DNA from: Spirabiliibacterium mucosae
GTDB lineage: Bacteria > Pseudomonadota > Gammaproteobacteria > Enterobacterales > Pasteurellaceae
Length of the DNA: 64,000 nt
Assembly: GCF_014884965.1 (NCBI RefSeq)
Contig: NZ_JABTBO010000003.1
Coordinates: 1-64,000, forward strand
Reading direction: 5' to 3'
Part shown: positions 10,967-21,742 of the stretch, piece by piece
Layout: the number at the start of each line of letters is the position of its first letter
Numbering within the stretch: position 1 is the first letter of the stretch
The notes under the pieces: generated by a model
What the model was told of the DNA's origin: nothing
Seen by the model: the letters and a program-made list of their open reading frames with translations, nothing else
The model's database searches: none
Program-made: the position numbers and the translations under genes

Positions 10967-12146
10967 TGTCGTGATCATCGGTGGTGCCATGAGTGGCGCC
11001 ACACTGGCCTTGATGCTCGCGCAAGCCAAATTGCGCGTGGCGGTGGTGGAGCAACATTTGCCAAAAGCCCACCACGATGGCGGCTTTGATGCGCGCTGCA
11101 TTGCGCTCTCTCACGGCTCTATGCAGCTGCTCAACCGCGTGCGCGGCGCACAATGCTCGCTGCTCGGTGCCGTGCGCGGCGATCTTTGCGGGATTGAACA
11201 GATTCATATTTCAGACCAAGGCCACAGCGGCATGGTCACGCTTGAGGCCGCCAAACTCAACCTGCGCGCACTCGGCGCGGTGGTGCCGCTGGCACGCATG
11301 GGTGAGGTGCTGATGCGCTTTATCAATGCGCAAGAGAACATTGACTACCTCGCACCGGCTAGCGTTGAACGCGTTGATTACTTAGCTGACAGCGTGCAGG
11401 TCACGCTAACTGATGGGTCGCAACTTGACAGCCAATTACTGGTTGCCGCCGACGGCACGCACTCACGCACCGCGCGCGCGGCAGGCATTGGGCTTGAAAC
11501 ACTCAGCGACTACGGTCAAAGTGCGGTCATCGCCAATGTCAAAACCGAACTGCCCCACCAGCATCGCGCCTTTGAGCGCTTCACCGCCAATGGGCCGGTG
11601 GCGCTGCTGCCGATGCACGACAACGTGATGTCGCTGGTGTGGTGTGAGCGCCAAGCGCGCGCTGAAGCACTGATGGCGGCCAGCGAACCGCACTTTTTAT
11701 CCGAGCTGCAACGCGCCTTTGGTTGGCGGCTGGGCAAACTCGAGCATGTCAGCCCGCGTTTTTGTTATCCGTTAAAACTGCAAAAAGCGCAGCTACTGCA
11801 CGCGCAACGCTTGGTGCTGGTGGGCAACGCAGCGCAAACTTTGCACCCGATTGCCGGCCAAGGATTTAATTTAGGCCTGCGCGATATTGCCACCCTCGCC
11901 GTCATGCTGGGCCAGGCGCACGCGCAAGGGCAAGACCTCGGCGCCAGCGCGCTATTAAGTGACTACGCCCGTGCGCGAGAAAATGACAAAACGCGCATCA
12001 TGCAGCTGACGGACAGTTTGGTGAGCATTTTTGCCAACCCGCTGCTGCCGTTTGCCGTGGGGCGCAATCTGGGGCTAGGCTGGCTGGCGTGCAACCGCAC
12101 TTTGCGCCAACATTTTATTAAACCAACATTGGGGTGGGCATCATGA
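10944..12146 (+). CDS. ubiH: 2-octaprenyl-6-methoxyphenol hydroxylase
   Basis: FAD-dependent monooxygenase of aerobic ubiquinone biosynthesis. The 400-residue product starts with the dinucleotide motif DVVIIGGAMSGATLAL (glycines GGxxxG, with Ala where many members have Gly), contains AADGTHSRTARAAG near the NADH/FAD region and ends with the FAD motif GNAAQTLHPIAGQGFNLGLRD. It sits inside the end of pepP by 23 bases and shares ATGA with ubiI, so the three genes are translationally coupled. Confidence 0.94.
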   Translation: MRNSQHYDVVIIGGAMSGATLALMLAQAKLRVAVVEQHLPKAHHDGGFDARCIALSHGSMQLLNRVRGAQCSLLGAVRGDLCGIEQIHISDQGHSGMVTLEAAKLNLRALGAVVPLARMGEVLMRFINAQENIDYLAPASVERVDYLADSVQVTLTDGSQLDSQLLVAADGTHSRTARAAGIGLETLSDYGQSAVIANVKTELPHQHRAFERFTANGPVALLPMHDNVMSLVWCERQARAEALMAASEPHFLSELQRAFGWRLGKLEHVSPRFCYPLKLQKAQLLHAQRLVLVGNAAQTLHPIAGQGFNLGLRDIATLAVMLGQAHAQGQDLGASALLSDYARARENDKTRIMQLTDSLVSIFANPLLPFAVGRNLGLGWLACNRTLRQHFIKPTLGWAS

Positions 12147-13369
12147 AAAATGTCGATATCATTATCGTCGGTGGCGGCATGGTGGGCTTAGCGCTCGCCG
12201 CTTGCCTTGGGCAAAGTGCGGTCAACATCGCCATCATCGAGCCTCACCCACCTGAAGATACCCTTGACGAGGTGGGCTTTCGCGTCAGCGCCTTAAACCT
12301 CGCCAGCCAAAAAATGCTCCACCATTTTGGCCTGTGGCACGCCATCCGCGACCACCGCAGCTGTGGCTACCAGCGCATGGCGGTGTGGGAAAAAGACAGC
12401 TTCGCCAAAATTCAGTTCAACGCCGCCGAGTTTGGGCTCGACCAACTTGGCCATATTGTTGAAAACGACGTCATCCGCCACCATCTGTGGCAGAAAGTGA
12501 CACAGCAGCGCAATGTCCGCATAATCCCACGCGCGTTGAAAAGCTTGCACATCAGCGAGCAAGGCGCAGTGGCGCACGTTGACAACGACGAGATTTTGCT
12601 CGCTAAACTGGTGGTTGGCGCTGACGGGGCCAACTCGTGGGTGCGCCGGCAATGCAATATTCCGCTCAATTTCCGTGATTACCAACATCACGCGCTGGTG
12701 TGCAACATTCACACCGAGCTGCCCCATGAGCACTGTGCGCGGCAATTATTTAGCCACGACAGCATCCTCGCCTTGCTGCCACTGCACCAACCGCACTTGT
12801 GTTCGATTGTGTGGTCGCAGCCACCCGATGCGGCCGATGAACGCTTAGCACTCAGCGACAGCGAGTTCAACAAGGCCTTGACCGTGGCGAGCGACGCCTG
12901 CTTAGGCCGATGTGAGGTGGTCAGCGCCCGCCGCGCTATTGCACTCACTGCACGCTTTGCCCGCAGCTTTGTGGCCAACCGCGTGGCATTGATTGGTGAT
13001 GCGGCGCATACCATTCACCCACTGGCGGGCTTGGGCGTCAACCTCGGCTTTATGGACGCAGTGGCACTGGCGCAAGAGATTAACGCCTATCTCAAAGCCC
13101 AGCGCGATATTGGCCAGCAGGCGAATTTGCGCCACTTTGAGCGCTGGCGCAAGGCGGAGGCCGCTCAATTGCTGCTGGCGATGCAGGGCTTTAAATCGCT
13201 ATTTAACCAAGCGAACCCTGTGTTGCAGCTGCTGCGCGGTGTTGGCATGAACGCCACCGATCGCCTGCCATTTGTGAAACACCAATTAATGCAGCACGCG
13301 CTTGGGCTGGCCGGCGACTTGCCAGAGATGATTTCAGCGATGCCTGTGGATGCATTGCTTTTTGACTAA
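12143..13369 (+). CDS. ubiI: 2-octaprenylphenol hydroxylase (UbiI/VisC)
   Basis: Second flavin hydroxylase of the ubiquinone pathway, acting at C5. The ATG at 12143 overlaps the ubiH stop. The 408-residue protein has GGGMVGLALA near the N-terminus, VGADGANSWVRRQ in the middle, and GDAAHTIHPLAGLGVNLGFMD in the FAD domain. UbiI rather than UbiF is inferred from position after ubiH, as in E. coli visB-visC. Confidence 0.92.
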   Translation: MKNVDIIIVGGGMVGLALAACLGQSAVNIAIIEPHPPEDTLDEVGFRVSALNLASQKMLHHFGLWHAIRDHRSCGYQRMAVWEKDSFAKIQFNAAEFGLDQLGHIVENDVIRHHLWQKVTQQRNVRIIPRALKSLHISEQGAVAHVDNDEILLAKLVVGADGANSWVRRQCNIPLNFRDYQHHALVCNIHTELPHEHCARQLFSHDSILALLPLHQPHLCSIVWSQPPDAADERLALSDSEFNKALTVASDACLGRCEVVSARRAIALTARFARSFVANRVALIGDAAHTIHPLAGLGVNLGFMDAVALAQEINAYLKAQRDIGQQANLRHFERWRKAEAAQLLLAMQGFKSLFNQANPVLQLLRGVGMNATDRLPFVKHQLMQHALGLAGDLPEMISAMPVDALLFD

Positions 13370-13398
13370 CCGCACTTTTGGTTTTTGATTGATTTTTT

Positions 13399-13421
13399 AC
13401 GCCCTTTTTTAAGGGCGCTTT
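13399..13421 (+). terminator. possible terminator after ubiI
   Basis: Inverted repeat GCCCTT/AAGGGC flanking a T-rich loop, followed by GCTTTT. An uptake signal lies just upstream at 13370. The stem is short and the tail imperfect. Confidence 0.45.
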
Positions 13422-13433
13422 TGAGATTACCCC

Positions 13434-14798
13434 ATGACAACACAACAACAACGACAAACTTGGTCAAGCAAACTCACCTACATTTTAACCGTCGCGGGCG
13501 CCACTGTCGGCTTTGGTGCCACTTGGCGCTTCCCGTATTTGGTGGGGCAAAATGGCGGCGGCGCTTATGTGTTTTTATTTTGCATCGCGATGATCGTGAT
13601 CGGCATCCCGATGATTTTGGTGGAAAATGTCATCGGCCGGCGCATTCGTGTCAACGCCATCGACGCCTTCTCAGGCACTGCCAACGGCAAGCGCATACCG
13701 CACTTTTGGCGCGTGGTGGGCTTGATGGGCATGGTGGGGGCATTTTGCATCATGGCCTATTACATGGTGCTCGGCGGTTGGGTGATCAACTACATCGTCA
13801 GCCTGATTGACGGGCAGCTCGACCTCTCCGCGCCCGTGAGTGCGGCGCAAACCAGCGCTTTTTTTGAGCAAAGCATCACCCAAAGCCCGTGGGCGATTAC
13901 GCTTTACACCTTTTTGTTTGTGCTCATCAATTACATTATTTTGGTCAAAGGCGTGATTGACGGGATCGAAAAATCGGTGAAATACCTCATGCCGCTGCTG
14001 TTTATCTTTTTGCTGTGCATGGTGGTGCGCAACATCACGCTGCCTGGCGCGTGGGAGGGCATCCGCTTTTATCTTGAGCCCGATTTTTCCAAAATCACGC
14101 CCAAACTGTTTGTGTTCGTGCTCGGGCAAGTCTTTTTTGCTTTAAGCCTTGGCTTTGGGGTAATTATCACGCTGTCAAGCTACCTCGACAAAGGCGAAAA
14201 TTTAGTGCAAACAGCGGTCATCACGGGCATTGTCAACACCTTGATTGCGGTGCTGGCGGGCTTTATGATCTTTCCATCACTGTTCACCTTTGGTGTGGCG
14301 CCCAACTCAGGCCCAACGCTGGTGTTCCAAAGCTTGCCGATTGTCTTTTCCAATATGTGGGCCAGCACCTTTTTTGCCGTGATTTTCTTCTCACTGCTGC
14401 TGATTGCCGCGCTCACCACTTCACTGACGATTTATGAGGTGATGATCACCGCCTTGCAAGAAAAAACCAAAATCAACCGCCGCTTGGCGATTTTGTTTGT
14501 GCTCGGCGGCGTGTTTATCGCCGGCAATATTCCTTCAATCCTCAGCTACGGCCCGTGGCAGCATATTCATATTTTCGGCAACACCATTTTTGATGCCTTT
14601 GATTATCTCAGCGGCAACATCTTGTTTATGCTCACCGCACTTGGCTGCGCGCTGTTTGTCGGCTTTGTGATTGGCAATGAAGCCAAAGCCGAGCTGCGCC
14701 TGCCGGCCACCTCTCGCTTTGCCAATCTGTGGTTTCATTACGTCAAATTCATCGTGCCACTGGTGATTTTGCTGATTTTCATCAGCAATCTCTTTTAA
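13434..14798 (+). CDS. sodium-dependent transporter, NSS/SNF family
   Basis: Polytopic inner-membrane protein of 454 residues from the neurotransmitter:sodium symporter family. The unwound first helix with the substrate and sodium site is clear: GATVGFGATWRFPYLVGQNG, at about 23-42. About 11 hydrophobic segments follow, including ALSLGFGVIITLSSY, the conserved TM6-8 region. The bacterial relatives carry amino acids, but nothing visible fixes the substrate. It stands alone between ubiI and the rpsP operon and is closed by an uptake-signal terminator. Confidence 0.88.
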   Translation: MTTQQQRQTWSSKLTYILTVAGATVGFGATWRFPYLVGQNGGGAYVFLFCIAMIVIGIPMILVENVIGRRIRVNAIDAFSGTANGKRIPHFWRVVGLMGMVGAFCIMAYYMVLGGWVINYIVSLIDGQLDLSAPVSAAQTSAFFEQSITQSPWAITLYTFLFVLINYIILVKGVIDGIEKSVKYLMPLLFIFLLCMVVRNITLPGAWEGIRFYLEPDFSKITPKLFVFVLGQVFFALSLGFGVIITLSSYLDKGENLVQTAVITGIVNTLIAVLAGFMIFPSLFTFGVAPNSGPTLVFQSLPIVFSNMWASTFFAVIFFSLLLIAALTTSLTIYEVMITALQEKTKINRRLAILFVLGGVFIAGNIPSILSYGPWQHIHIFGNTIFDAFDYLSGNILFMLTALGCALFVGFVIGNEAKAELRLPATSRFANLWFHYVKFIVPLVILLIFISNLF

Positions 14799-14801
14799 CA
14801 A

Positions 14802-14830
14802 TAAAAGTGCGGTCGCCAACCGCACTTTAC
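14802..14830 (+). terminator. terminator made of two inverted uptake signals
   Basis: AAAAGTGCGGT, five bases, ACCGCACTTT. The pair is a near-perfect hairpin just after the transporter stop, although the T-run is short. Confidence 0.65.
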
Positions 14831-14840
14831 CCTTTAAAAC

Positions 14841-14868
14841 TTGCAATTTTGCCCAAAAAGAGTAAAAT
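14841..14868 (+). promoter_or_regulatory. sigma-70 promoter of rpsP-rimM-trmD-rplS
   Basis: TTGCAA, 16 bases, TAAAAT, placed about 95 bases before the rpsP ATG. Both hexamers match the consensus well. Confidence 0.65.
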
Positions 14869-14872
14869 CTGA

Positions 14873-14940
14873 CAGCTTTTCGTATCTTTATTCGTGCGAA
14901 AAGCGTGTTGCCCTTACCTTCGAAATAAGGGTTTTTATTT
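14873..14940 (+). promoter_or_regulatory. two hairpins in the rpsP leader, second terminator-like
   Basis: The leader contains GCTTTTCG/CGAAAAGC (about 14874-14905) and then CCCTTA/TAAGGG (14911-14931) followed directly by TTTTTATTTT. The second has the form of an intrinsic terminator placed 32 bases before the rpsP start, which suggests attenuation of this ribosomal operon. No experimental basis. Confidence 0.55.
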
Positions 14941-14962
14941 TACTATCAACTTAGAGGACGCT

Positions 14963-15211
14963 ATGGTAACCATTCGTTTATCTCGTGGCGGAGCAAAAAA
15001 ACGCCCATTTTATCAAGTAGTTGTAGCGGATAGCCGCTGCCCACGTGACGGTCGTTTTATCGAGCGCGTTGGATTTTTCAATCCATTAGCAGCCGGTAAA
15101 GCAGAACGTTTGCGTATCGATCTTGAGCGCATCAACGCGTGGCAAGAAAAAGGTGCAACTGTGTCAGAACGTGTTGCAACCTTGATTAAAGAAGCTCAAC
15201 AAGCAGCTTAA
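14963..15211 (+). CDS. rpsP: 30S ribosomal protein S16
   Basis: Small-subunit protein of 82 residues, standard length. The start is the ATG at 14963 after AGAGGACGCT, giving [20 protein letters not shown], the family hallmark; an upstream in-frame ATG runs through the leader hairpin and is not used. First gene of the conserved rpsP-rimM-trmD-rplS operon. Codons differ from neighbours in the way expected of a highly expressed gene. Confidence 0.97.
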   Translation: MVTIRLSRGGAKKRPFYQVVVADSRCPRDGRFIERVGFFNPLAAGKAERLRIDLERINAWQEKGATVSERVATLIKEAQQAA

Positions 15212-15228
15212 TCGTATAGAGCGTGGCA

Positions 15229-15753
15229 ATGAATAAGCAAAACATCACCACCGTAGGCAAACTTGGTTCGACTTACGGCATCCGTGGATGGCTGCGCCTT
15301 TATTCGTCCACCGAACAGATTGAAAGCATTTTTGATTACCAACCTTGGCATTTGTTAATCCAAGGGACATGGCAGCCCACAGAGCTGGAAAGCTGGCGCT
15401 ATCATAAAAACGATCTGATTGTGAAACTCAAAGGCATTGACGATCGTGAAACGGCACAACGTTTGACAAACGCACAAATTGGTGTTGATGCAGATAACTT
15501 CCCGCCATTGGAGGAAGGTTACTACTGGCACGATTTGATCGGCTGTCAAATGGTCAACCTGCAAGGCTATCAGCTTGGCTGTGTGACCGCGATGATGGAA
15601 ACAGGCTCCAACGATGTTTTTGTGGTTAAAGCCAACGTAAACGATGCTTTCGACAAACAAGAGCGGTTAATCCCGTATCTTGAACAAACAGTAGTTAAAA
15701 GAGTCGATCTCACCACCAAAACAATTGAGGTGGATTGGGACGCTGGTTTCTAA
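15229..15753 (+). CDS. rimM: 16S rRNA processing protein RimM
   Basis: Ribosome maturation factor for the 30S head that binds S19. Sequence begins [19 protein letters not shown] after a short N-terminus and ends with [14 protein letters not shown], both typical. RimM N-domain covers about 9-90 and a PRC-barrel follows ([11 protein letters not shown]). I use the ATG at 15229; a GTG two codons upstream is also possible. 174 residues. Confidence 0.95.
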   Translation: MNKQNITTVGKLGSTYGIRGWLRLYSSTEQIESIFDYQPWHLLIQGTWQPTELESWRYHKNDLIVKLKGIDDRETAQRLTNAQIGVDADNFPPLEEGYYWHDLIGCQMVNLQGYQLGCVTAMMETGSNDVFVVKANVNDAFDKQERLIPYLEQTVVKRVDLTTKTIEVDWDAGF

Positions 15754-15769
15754 CCTCAGGCTGTGAGCG

Positions 15770-16504
15770 ATGTGGATCGGAATTATTACGTTATTTCCCG
15801 AGATGTTTCACGCAATCACAGACTATGGCGTAACAGGCCGAGCGGTTAAACATCATTTGCTTGAGGTGCAGTGTTGGAATCCGCGGGATTTCACCTTTGA
15901 CAAACATTCCACCGTGGACGATCGCCCCTACGGCGGTGGCCCTGGAATGTTGATGATGGTGCAACCTCTGCGTGATGCCATTCATGCAGCCAAACAAGCC
16001 GCCGGTGAGGGCGTGAAAGTGATTTACCTCTCACCACAGGGGCGCAAACTCGACCAACGCGGCGTTGAGCAGCTGTCACAAAATCAGAAAATGATTTTGG
16101 TGTGCGGGCGCTACGAAGGCATTGATGAACGCGTGATTGACGCGGAAATCGATGAAGAGTGGTCGATTGGGGACTATGTCCTCACAGGTGGCGAACTGCC
16201 TGCAATGACATTAATTGATGCCGTTGCCCGGTTCGTGCCTGGTGTGCTAGGCAAACAAGCCTCGCGCGAGGAAGATTCCTTCGCACAAGGCTTGCTCGAT
16301 TGCCCACACTACACCCGCCCTGAAGTGCTAGACGGTGTGGCCGTGCCGGAGGTGTTATTGTCGGGAAACCATGCGGAAATTCGCAAATGGCGATTAAAAC
16401 AGTCATTGCACCGCACGTTGACCCGTCGCCCTGAGCTATTAGAAGGCCTAGCTCTGACTGACGAACAAAGCGTGCTGCTCGAGCAAATCAAGCAGCAAAA
16501 GTAA
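15770..16504 (+). CDS. trmD: tRNA (guanine(37)-N1)-methyltransferase
   Basis: SAM-dependent enzyme that methylates G37 next to the anticodon and prevents +1 frameshifting. The 244-residue protein carries the trefoil-knot SAM site ([12 protein letters not shown] and [15 protein letters not shown]), the N-terminal ITLFPEMF, and [12 protein letters not shown]. Start ATG at 15770 follows GTGAGCG. It lies 16 bases after rimM. Confidence 0.96.
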   Translation: MWIGIITLFPEMFHAITDYGVTGRAVKHHLLEVQCWNPRDFTFDKHSTVDDRPYGGGPGMLMMVQPLRDAIHAAKQAAGEGVKVIYLSPQGRKLDQRGVEQLSQNQKMILVCGRYEGIDERVIDAEIDEEWSIGDYVLTGGELPAMTLIDAVARFVPGVLGKQASREEDSFAQGLLDCPHYTRPEVLDGVAVPEVLLSGNHAEIRKWRLKQSLHRTLTRRPELLEGLALTDEQSVLLEQIKQQK

Positions 16505-16538
16505 GATTCAGTTACATCTAGGAATAAAGGTATTTATT

Positions 16539-16886
16539 ATGAGTAACATTATTAAACAACTTGAAGAAGAACAATTGAAAAAAGACGTACCAAGCTTCCG
16601 TCCTGGTGACACATTGGAAGTGAAGGTATGGGTAGTTGAAGGTAGTAAAAGACGTTTGCAAGCGTTCGAAGGCGTGGTTATCGCAATTCGTAACCGCGGC
16701 TTGCATTCAGCATTTACCCTGCGCAAAATCTCTAACGGTGTGGGCGTTGAACGTACGTTCCAAACTCACTCCCCTGTGATTGACAGCATTAGCGTGAAAC
16801 GTAAAGGTGCGGTTCGTCAAGCCAAACTTTACTACTTGCGTGAACGCAGCGGTAAATCAGCCCGTATTAAAGAGCGCTTGAACTAA
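16539..16886 (+). CDS. rplS: 50S ribosomal protein L19
   Basis: Large-subunit protein at the 30S-50S interface. Length 115 residues as usual; hallmark [20 protein letters not shown] and [18 protein letters not shown]. Last gene of the operon, with AAAGG before the ATG and a strong terminator after the stop. Confidence 0.97.
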   Translation: MSNIIKQLEEEQLKKDVPSFRPGDTLEVKVWVVEGSKRRLQAFEGVVIAIRNRGLHSAFTLRKISNGVGVERTFQTHSPVIDSISVKRKGAVRQAKLYYLRERSGKSARIKERLN

Positions 16887-16899
16887 TCTCGCGCACACT

Positions 16900-16929
16900 A
16901 AAAAGGCTTGGGAAATCAAGCCTTTTTTT
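16900..16929 (+). terminator. terminator of the rpsP operon
   Basis: AAAAGGCTTG, six bases, CAAGCCTTTTTTT: G+C-rich 8-bp stem with T7 tail, 14 bases after the rplS stop. Confidence 0.9.
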
Positions 16930-16960
16930 ATGTTATAGATTAAATAATACTTCTTTATAA

Positions 16961-16993
16961 AAAACCGCACTTTATATCAAAGTGCAGTTTTTA
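16961..16993 (-). terminator. terminator of the dnaK-dnaJ region
   Basis: An uptake signal ACCGCACTTT faces a one-base variant copy (AAAGTGCAGT) eight bases away, with T-rich flanks. Placed directly after the dnaJ stop on the minus strand. Confidence 0.65.
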
Positions 16994-16994
16994 T

Positions 16995-18144
16995 TTATTT
17001 GCCGGTTAAATCATCAAAGAACTTTTTGACGCCGTCTAAAAAGCTTGAGGATTTGGGGCGGTGTTTGCTGGTGCCGTCGAGGCTTTTTTCCAGCTGTTTG
17101 AGCAGGTCTTTTTGCTCGTCGTTGAGTTTGACTGGCGTTTCCACAATCACTTTGCAAATCAGATCGCCTGCGTAGTTGCTGCGGGCGGATTTCACGCCTT
17201 TGCCACGCATTCTAAAGAGTTTGCCCGTTTGGGTTTCCGCCGGGATTTTGAGTTTCACGCGGCCGTCCAGCGTTGGCACTTCAATCTCGCCGCCTAAAGC
17301 TGCCATGGTGAAGCTGATTGGCACTTCGCAGTAGAGATTGCTGCCGTCGCGCTCAAAAATGCGGTGCGGTTTGACGTGGATGACCACATACAAATCCCCC
17401 GCCGGCGCCCCGTTTTCGCCCGCGGCACCCTCGCCACTTAAGCGCAGTTGGTTGCCAGTGTCCACCCCAGCTGGGATTTTGACCGACAAGTTTTTCGCTT
17501 TGTGTACGCGCCCTTCGCCGTGGCAGGCTGAGCACGGTTTTTCGATTTTTTTGCCCGTGCCGTGGCAAGTTGGGCAGACTTGTTCTGTGACAAAAAAAGC
17601 CTTGTTGGCGGCGCACGCGGCCGCTGCCATGACAAGTTGGGCAGGTTTCGACTTTGGAGTCTTTTTCCGCGCCGCTGCCGTGGCATTTGTCACATTCGGC
17701 TAGGGTGTTGATGCGGATATCTTTGGTGGTGCCTTTCACTGCTTCTTCCAGCGTGATTTCAAGGTCATAGCGCAAATCCTCGCCACGCACCACACGCCGT
17801 CCGCCACGGCTGCCGCCGCCACCGAACATATCGCCGAAAATATCACCGAAAATATCACCAAAATCCGCGCCACTAAAGCCGCCGCCAAAGCCGCCAGCAC
17901 CGCCACCAAAGCCACCTTGTTCAAAGGCTGCGTGGCCGTATTGGTCATAGGCGGCGCGTTTTTGTTTATCCGTTAAGATTTCGTAAGCTTCTTGCGCTTC
18001 TTTAAACTTCGCTTCCGCTTCTTTGTCGCCCGGATTACGGTCAGGGTGATATTTCATCGCCAGGCGTTTGTACGCTTTTTTGATCGCCTTTTCATCGGCG
18101 CTGCGTTCAACCCCTAAAATTTCATAATAATCACGTTTCGACAT
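16995..18144 (-). pseudogene. dnaJ: chaperone DnaJ, frameshifted as read
   Basis: Hsp40 co-chaperone that delivers substrates to DnaK. The N-terminal frame (from 18144) has the J-domain with HPD in YHPDRNPG, the Gly-rich GGFGGG region and two zinc motifs ([16 protein letters not shown]); the second frame has [16 protein letters not shown] and the C-terminal substrate domain. They meet at seven A's (plus strand 17592-17598); with six, the protein reads [14 protein letters not shown] through and totals 382 residues, the normal length. A sequencing insertion is likelier than real loss. Confidence 0.92.
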
Positions 18145-18169
18145 TTTTTTACCATTTGTTGAGTTAATC

Positions 18170-18403
18170 TTATTTAAATTCTATTGGTGCTTTATCCAGC
18201 ACGCGTTTGACAAAACCGGGCACCACCCACACCGCAGGCAATGCCACGCAAAAAGCGATCAGCCACGCCTTGAGCCAGTGGGCAATAAAGTGCGGTTGAA
18301 AGCCGGCCTGAATCGCCAACATCGCAAACGAGATAATGCCCGATAAAATCACCACGGTGAGCACCGTCACCACCAGGCGCTCCCAGCGTTTATGAATAAT
18401 CAT
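18170..18403 (-). CDS. DUF2798-like two-helix membrane protein
   Basis: Small protein of 77 residues with two hydrophobic helices (about 13-34 and 44-67). The spacing and the [26 protein letters not shown] block resemble DUF2798, whose function is unknown. The ATG at 18403 has an excellent TAAGGGGG site that lies within the end of the preceding gene. It sits between dnaJ and a GyrI-like gene, inside the dnaK-dnaJ interval. Confidence 0.6.
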   Translation of the reverse strand: MIIHKRWERLVVTVLTVVILSGIISFAMLAIQAGFQPHFIAHWLKAWLIAFCVALPAVWVVPGFVKRVLDKAPIEFK

Positions 18404-18411
18404 GCGCCCCC

Positions 18412-18795
18412 TTAGCAATGCGGTCGCACTGCGATATAAAGCTCGACTTTGCCCTCAGGCAAGCGTTTTTCAAAATCCACACTCAGGGCGCGTGGCAGCA
18501 TGCCTTGGCGTGCTTTGCGAGCGATGCTTTGCCAAGTTTGCGCCAAGTCAGCCTCATGGGTGAGCGTTTTGTCATACCATGTGAGTTCTTCAATCACCAC
18601 GGGCTCTGCGCTATTTGGCGTTGTGCTGGCGATGGCGAAATCGCATTCGTGGCCATCTTCACTGTAGTGATAATACACGCCGACATAATCTTGATCGGGC
18701 AAAAGTGCGGTTTGCGCCCACAGTTGGGTGCGCGCATCAATCCAATTGTCACGGTTTAACCGCACTTTGGCGATCGGGTAAAATTGCGTTGCCAT
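18412..18795 (-). CDS. GyrI-like small-molecule-binding protein
   Basis: 127-residue cytoplasmic protein. The pattern DYVGVYYHYSEDGHECDFAIAS near 37-58 and KVELYIAVRP at the C-terminus are like the corresponding strands of E. coli GyrI (SbmC), a family related to effector-binding domains of AraC regulators. No DNA-binding domain is attached. Function cannot be fixed. It follows dnaK by 59 bases of sequence on the same strand, so it probably shares heat-shock transcription. Confidence 0.5.
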   Translation of the reverse strand: MATQFYPIAKVRLNRDNWIDARTQLWAQTALLPDQDYVGVYYHYSEDGHECDFAIASTTPNSAEPVVIEELTWYDKTLTHEADLAQTWQSIARKARQGMLPRALSVDFEKRLPEGKVELYIAVRPHC

Positions 18796-18854
18796 AGGCC
18801 CTCACATAGCACAAAAGGGCGTATCGCTACGCCCTTGATTGATGATTAAGAAGA

Positions 18855-20774
18855 TTATTTATCCTTCACTTCTTCAAATTCAGCATCAACCACATCGTCG
18901 CCGCCGTTGTTTTGGCTTTGGCCTTGTTGTGCTTGTTGTTGCTGGCCGGCTTGCGCTTTGGCTTGCGCGGCTTGAATCAGTTTTTCGGACGCTTGCACAA
19001 GGGCTTGTGTTTTCGCTTCGATCTCCGCTTTGTCTTCACCTTTGGCGGCTGTTTCCAGCTCGCTGGCGGCTTTTTCAATCGCGGCTTTGTCATCAGCGCT
19101 CAAGCCATCGCCGGCTTCTTGCAACTGTTTGCGTGTGCCGTGCACCAAGTGGTCGGCTTGGTTGCGTGCTTGCACCAGCTCTTCAAATTTGCGGTCAGCT
19201 TCGGCGTTAGCTTCGGCGTCGCGCACCATTTGTTGAATTTCATCATCACTCAAGCCAGATGAGGCTTTGATGGTGATTTGTTGCTCTTTGCCAGTACCTT
19301 TGTCTTTGGCTGACACGTGGATGATACCGTCGGCATCGATGTCAAATGTCACCTCGATTTGTGGCATGCCGCGTGGTGCTGGGTTGATGCCTTCAAGGTT
19401 AAATTGACCAAGCGATTTGTTATCGGCAGCACGTTTACGTTCACCTTGCAACACGTGAATGGTTACCGCACTTTGGTTGTCTTCAGCAGTTGAGAACACT
19501 TGCGATTTCTTAGTTGGAATCGTAGTGTTTTTCTCAATCAAGGCGGTCATCACGCCACCCATGGTTTCGATACCCAATGACAGTGGGGTCACGTCAAGCA
19601 ACAATACGTCTTTCACGTCGCCGGCCAACACACCACCTTGCACCGCAGCACCGATCGCCACCGCTTCATCTGGGTTGACGTCTTTACGCGGCTCTTTGCC
19701 AAAGAACTCAGCCACTTTTTGTTGCACCAATGGCATACGGGTTTGACCACCAACCAAAATCACATCATTGATGTCAGACACACTCAAATCAGCGTCTTTC
19801 AATGCGGTGCGCACTGGGTCAAGTGAACGTTGTACCAAATCTTCCACGAGGGATTCCAGTTTCGCGCGGGTCAGCTTGATGTTCAAGTGTTTTGGCCCGG
19901 TTGCATCGGCGGTGATGTATGGCAAGTTCACGTCAGTTTGTTGCGCAGAAGACAGCTCGATTTTGGCTTTTTCAGCGGCTTCTTTCAAACGTTGCATCGC
20001 CAGTGGATCGTTGCGCAAGTCGATGCTTTGTTCTTTTTTGAACTCATCAACGAGGTAGTTGATCACACGGTTGTCAAAGTCTTCACCACCTAAGTGAGTG
20101 TCACCGTTGGTCGCCAACACTTCAAAGGTTTTTTCGCCGTCTACATCATCAATTTCAATGATGGACAAGTCAAATGTACCACCACCCAAGTCGTAAACCG
20201 CAATGGTGTGGTTGCCTTTGTTTTTATCCAAACCATAGGCCAGCGCTGCAGCAGTTGGTTCGTTGATGATGCGTTTAACTTCCAAGCCTGCGATGCGGCC
20301 TGCATCTTTGGTGGCTTGACGTTGCGCGTCGTTAAAGTACGCCGGCACGGTGATAACCGCTTCGGTCACTTTTTCGCCCAAGAAATCTTCGGCGGTTTTT
20401 TTCATTTTTTTCAACACTTCAGCAGACACTTGTGGTGGCGCGAGTTTTTCGCTATCTTTCACTTGCACCCAAGCATCGCCGTTGTCGGCTTTCACGATGT
20501 TAAACGGCATAATGCTGACATCGCGTTGCACTTCTTCGTCTTCAAAGCGACGGCCGATTAAGCGTTTAATCGCAAACACGGTGTTTTTCGGGTTGGTCAC
20601 CGCTTGGCGTTTGGCCGGTTGGCCGACTAAAATTTCGTTATCTTGCGTGTAGGCAATGATTGACGGTGTGGTGCGGTCGCCTTCGGCGTTTTCAATCACA
20701 CGCACTTTGTCGCCGTCCATCACAGCCACACATGAATTGGTTGTCCCTAAGTCAATCCCAATGATTTTTCCCAT
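18855..20774 (-). CDS. dnaK: chaperone DnaK (Hsp70)
   Basis: ATP-dependent folding chaperone. The 639-residue protein has the ATPase hallmark [16 protein letters not shown] at 5-20, [17 protein letters not shown], the interdomain linker [15 protein letters not shown] and the C-terminal EFEEVKDK tail needed for partner contacts. Upstream are two good sigma-32-like promoters. Only one uptake signal is present in nearly 2 kb, in line with a strongly conserved gene. Confidence 0.98.
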   Translation of the reverse strand: MGKIIGIDLGTTNSCVAVMDGDKVRVIENAEGDRTTPSIIAYTQDNEILVGQPAKRQAVTNPKNTVFAIKRLIGRRFEDEEVQRDVSIMPFNIVKADNGDAWVQVKDSEKLAPPQVSAEVLKKMKKTAEDFLGEKVTEAVITVPAYFNDAQRQATKDAGRIAGLEVKRIINEPTAAALAYGLDKNKGNHTIAVYDLGGGTFDLSIIEIDDVDGEKTFEVLATNGDTHLGGEDFDNRVINYLVDEFKKEQSIDLRNDPLAMQRLKEAAEKAKIELSSAQQTDVNLPYITADATGPKHLNIKLTRAKLESLVEDLVQRSLDPVRTALKDADLSVSDINDVILVGGQTRMPLVQQKVAEFFGKEPRKDVNPDEAVAIGAAVQGGVLAGDVKDVLLLDVTPLSLGIETMGGVMTALIEKNTTIPTKKSQVFSTAEDNQSAVTIHVLQGERKRAADNKSLGQFNLEGINPAPRGMPQIEVTFDIDADGIIHVSAKDKGTGKEQQITIKASSGLSDDEIQQMVRDAEANAEADRKFEELVQARNQADHLVHGTRKQLQEAGDGLSADDKAAIEKAASELETAAKGEDKAEIEAKTQALVQASEKLIQAAQAKAQAGQQQQAQQGQSQNNGGDDVVDAEFEEVKDK

Positions 20775-20824
20775 GATTCTTCTCTCCTATAAATGATTCG
20801 TTAAGCTTGCGCTTGATGCTTATA

Positions 20825-20852
20825 AGATGTGGACACGATTTTGGATTTCAAT
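20825..20852 (-). promoter_or_regulatory. sigma-32-like heat-shock promoter, dnaK-proximal
   Basis: On the minus strand ATTGAAA, 13 bases, CCACATCT, compared with the CTTGAAA/CCCCATNT consensus: one mismatch in each element and ideal spacing. It ends about 50 bases before the dnaK ATG. Confidence 0.6.
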
Positions 20853-20913
20853 AGCCATGTGCAAAAAAGTCCACATTTTTTTCAAGCCCCAAGGCGCCCA
20901 AGGTATGCTTAAT

Positions 20914-21741
<828 letters not shown>

Positions 21742-21742
<1 letters not shown>

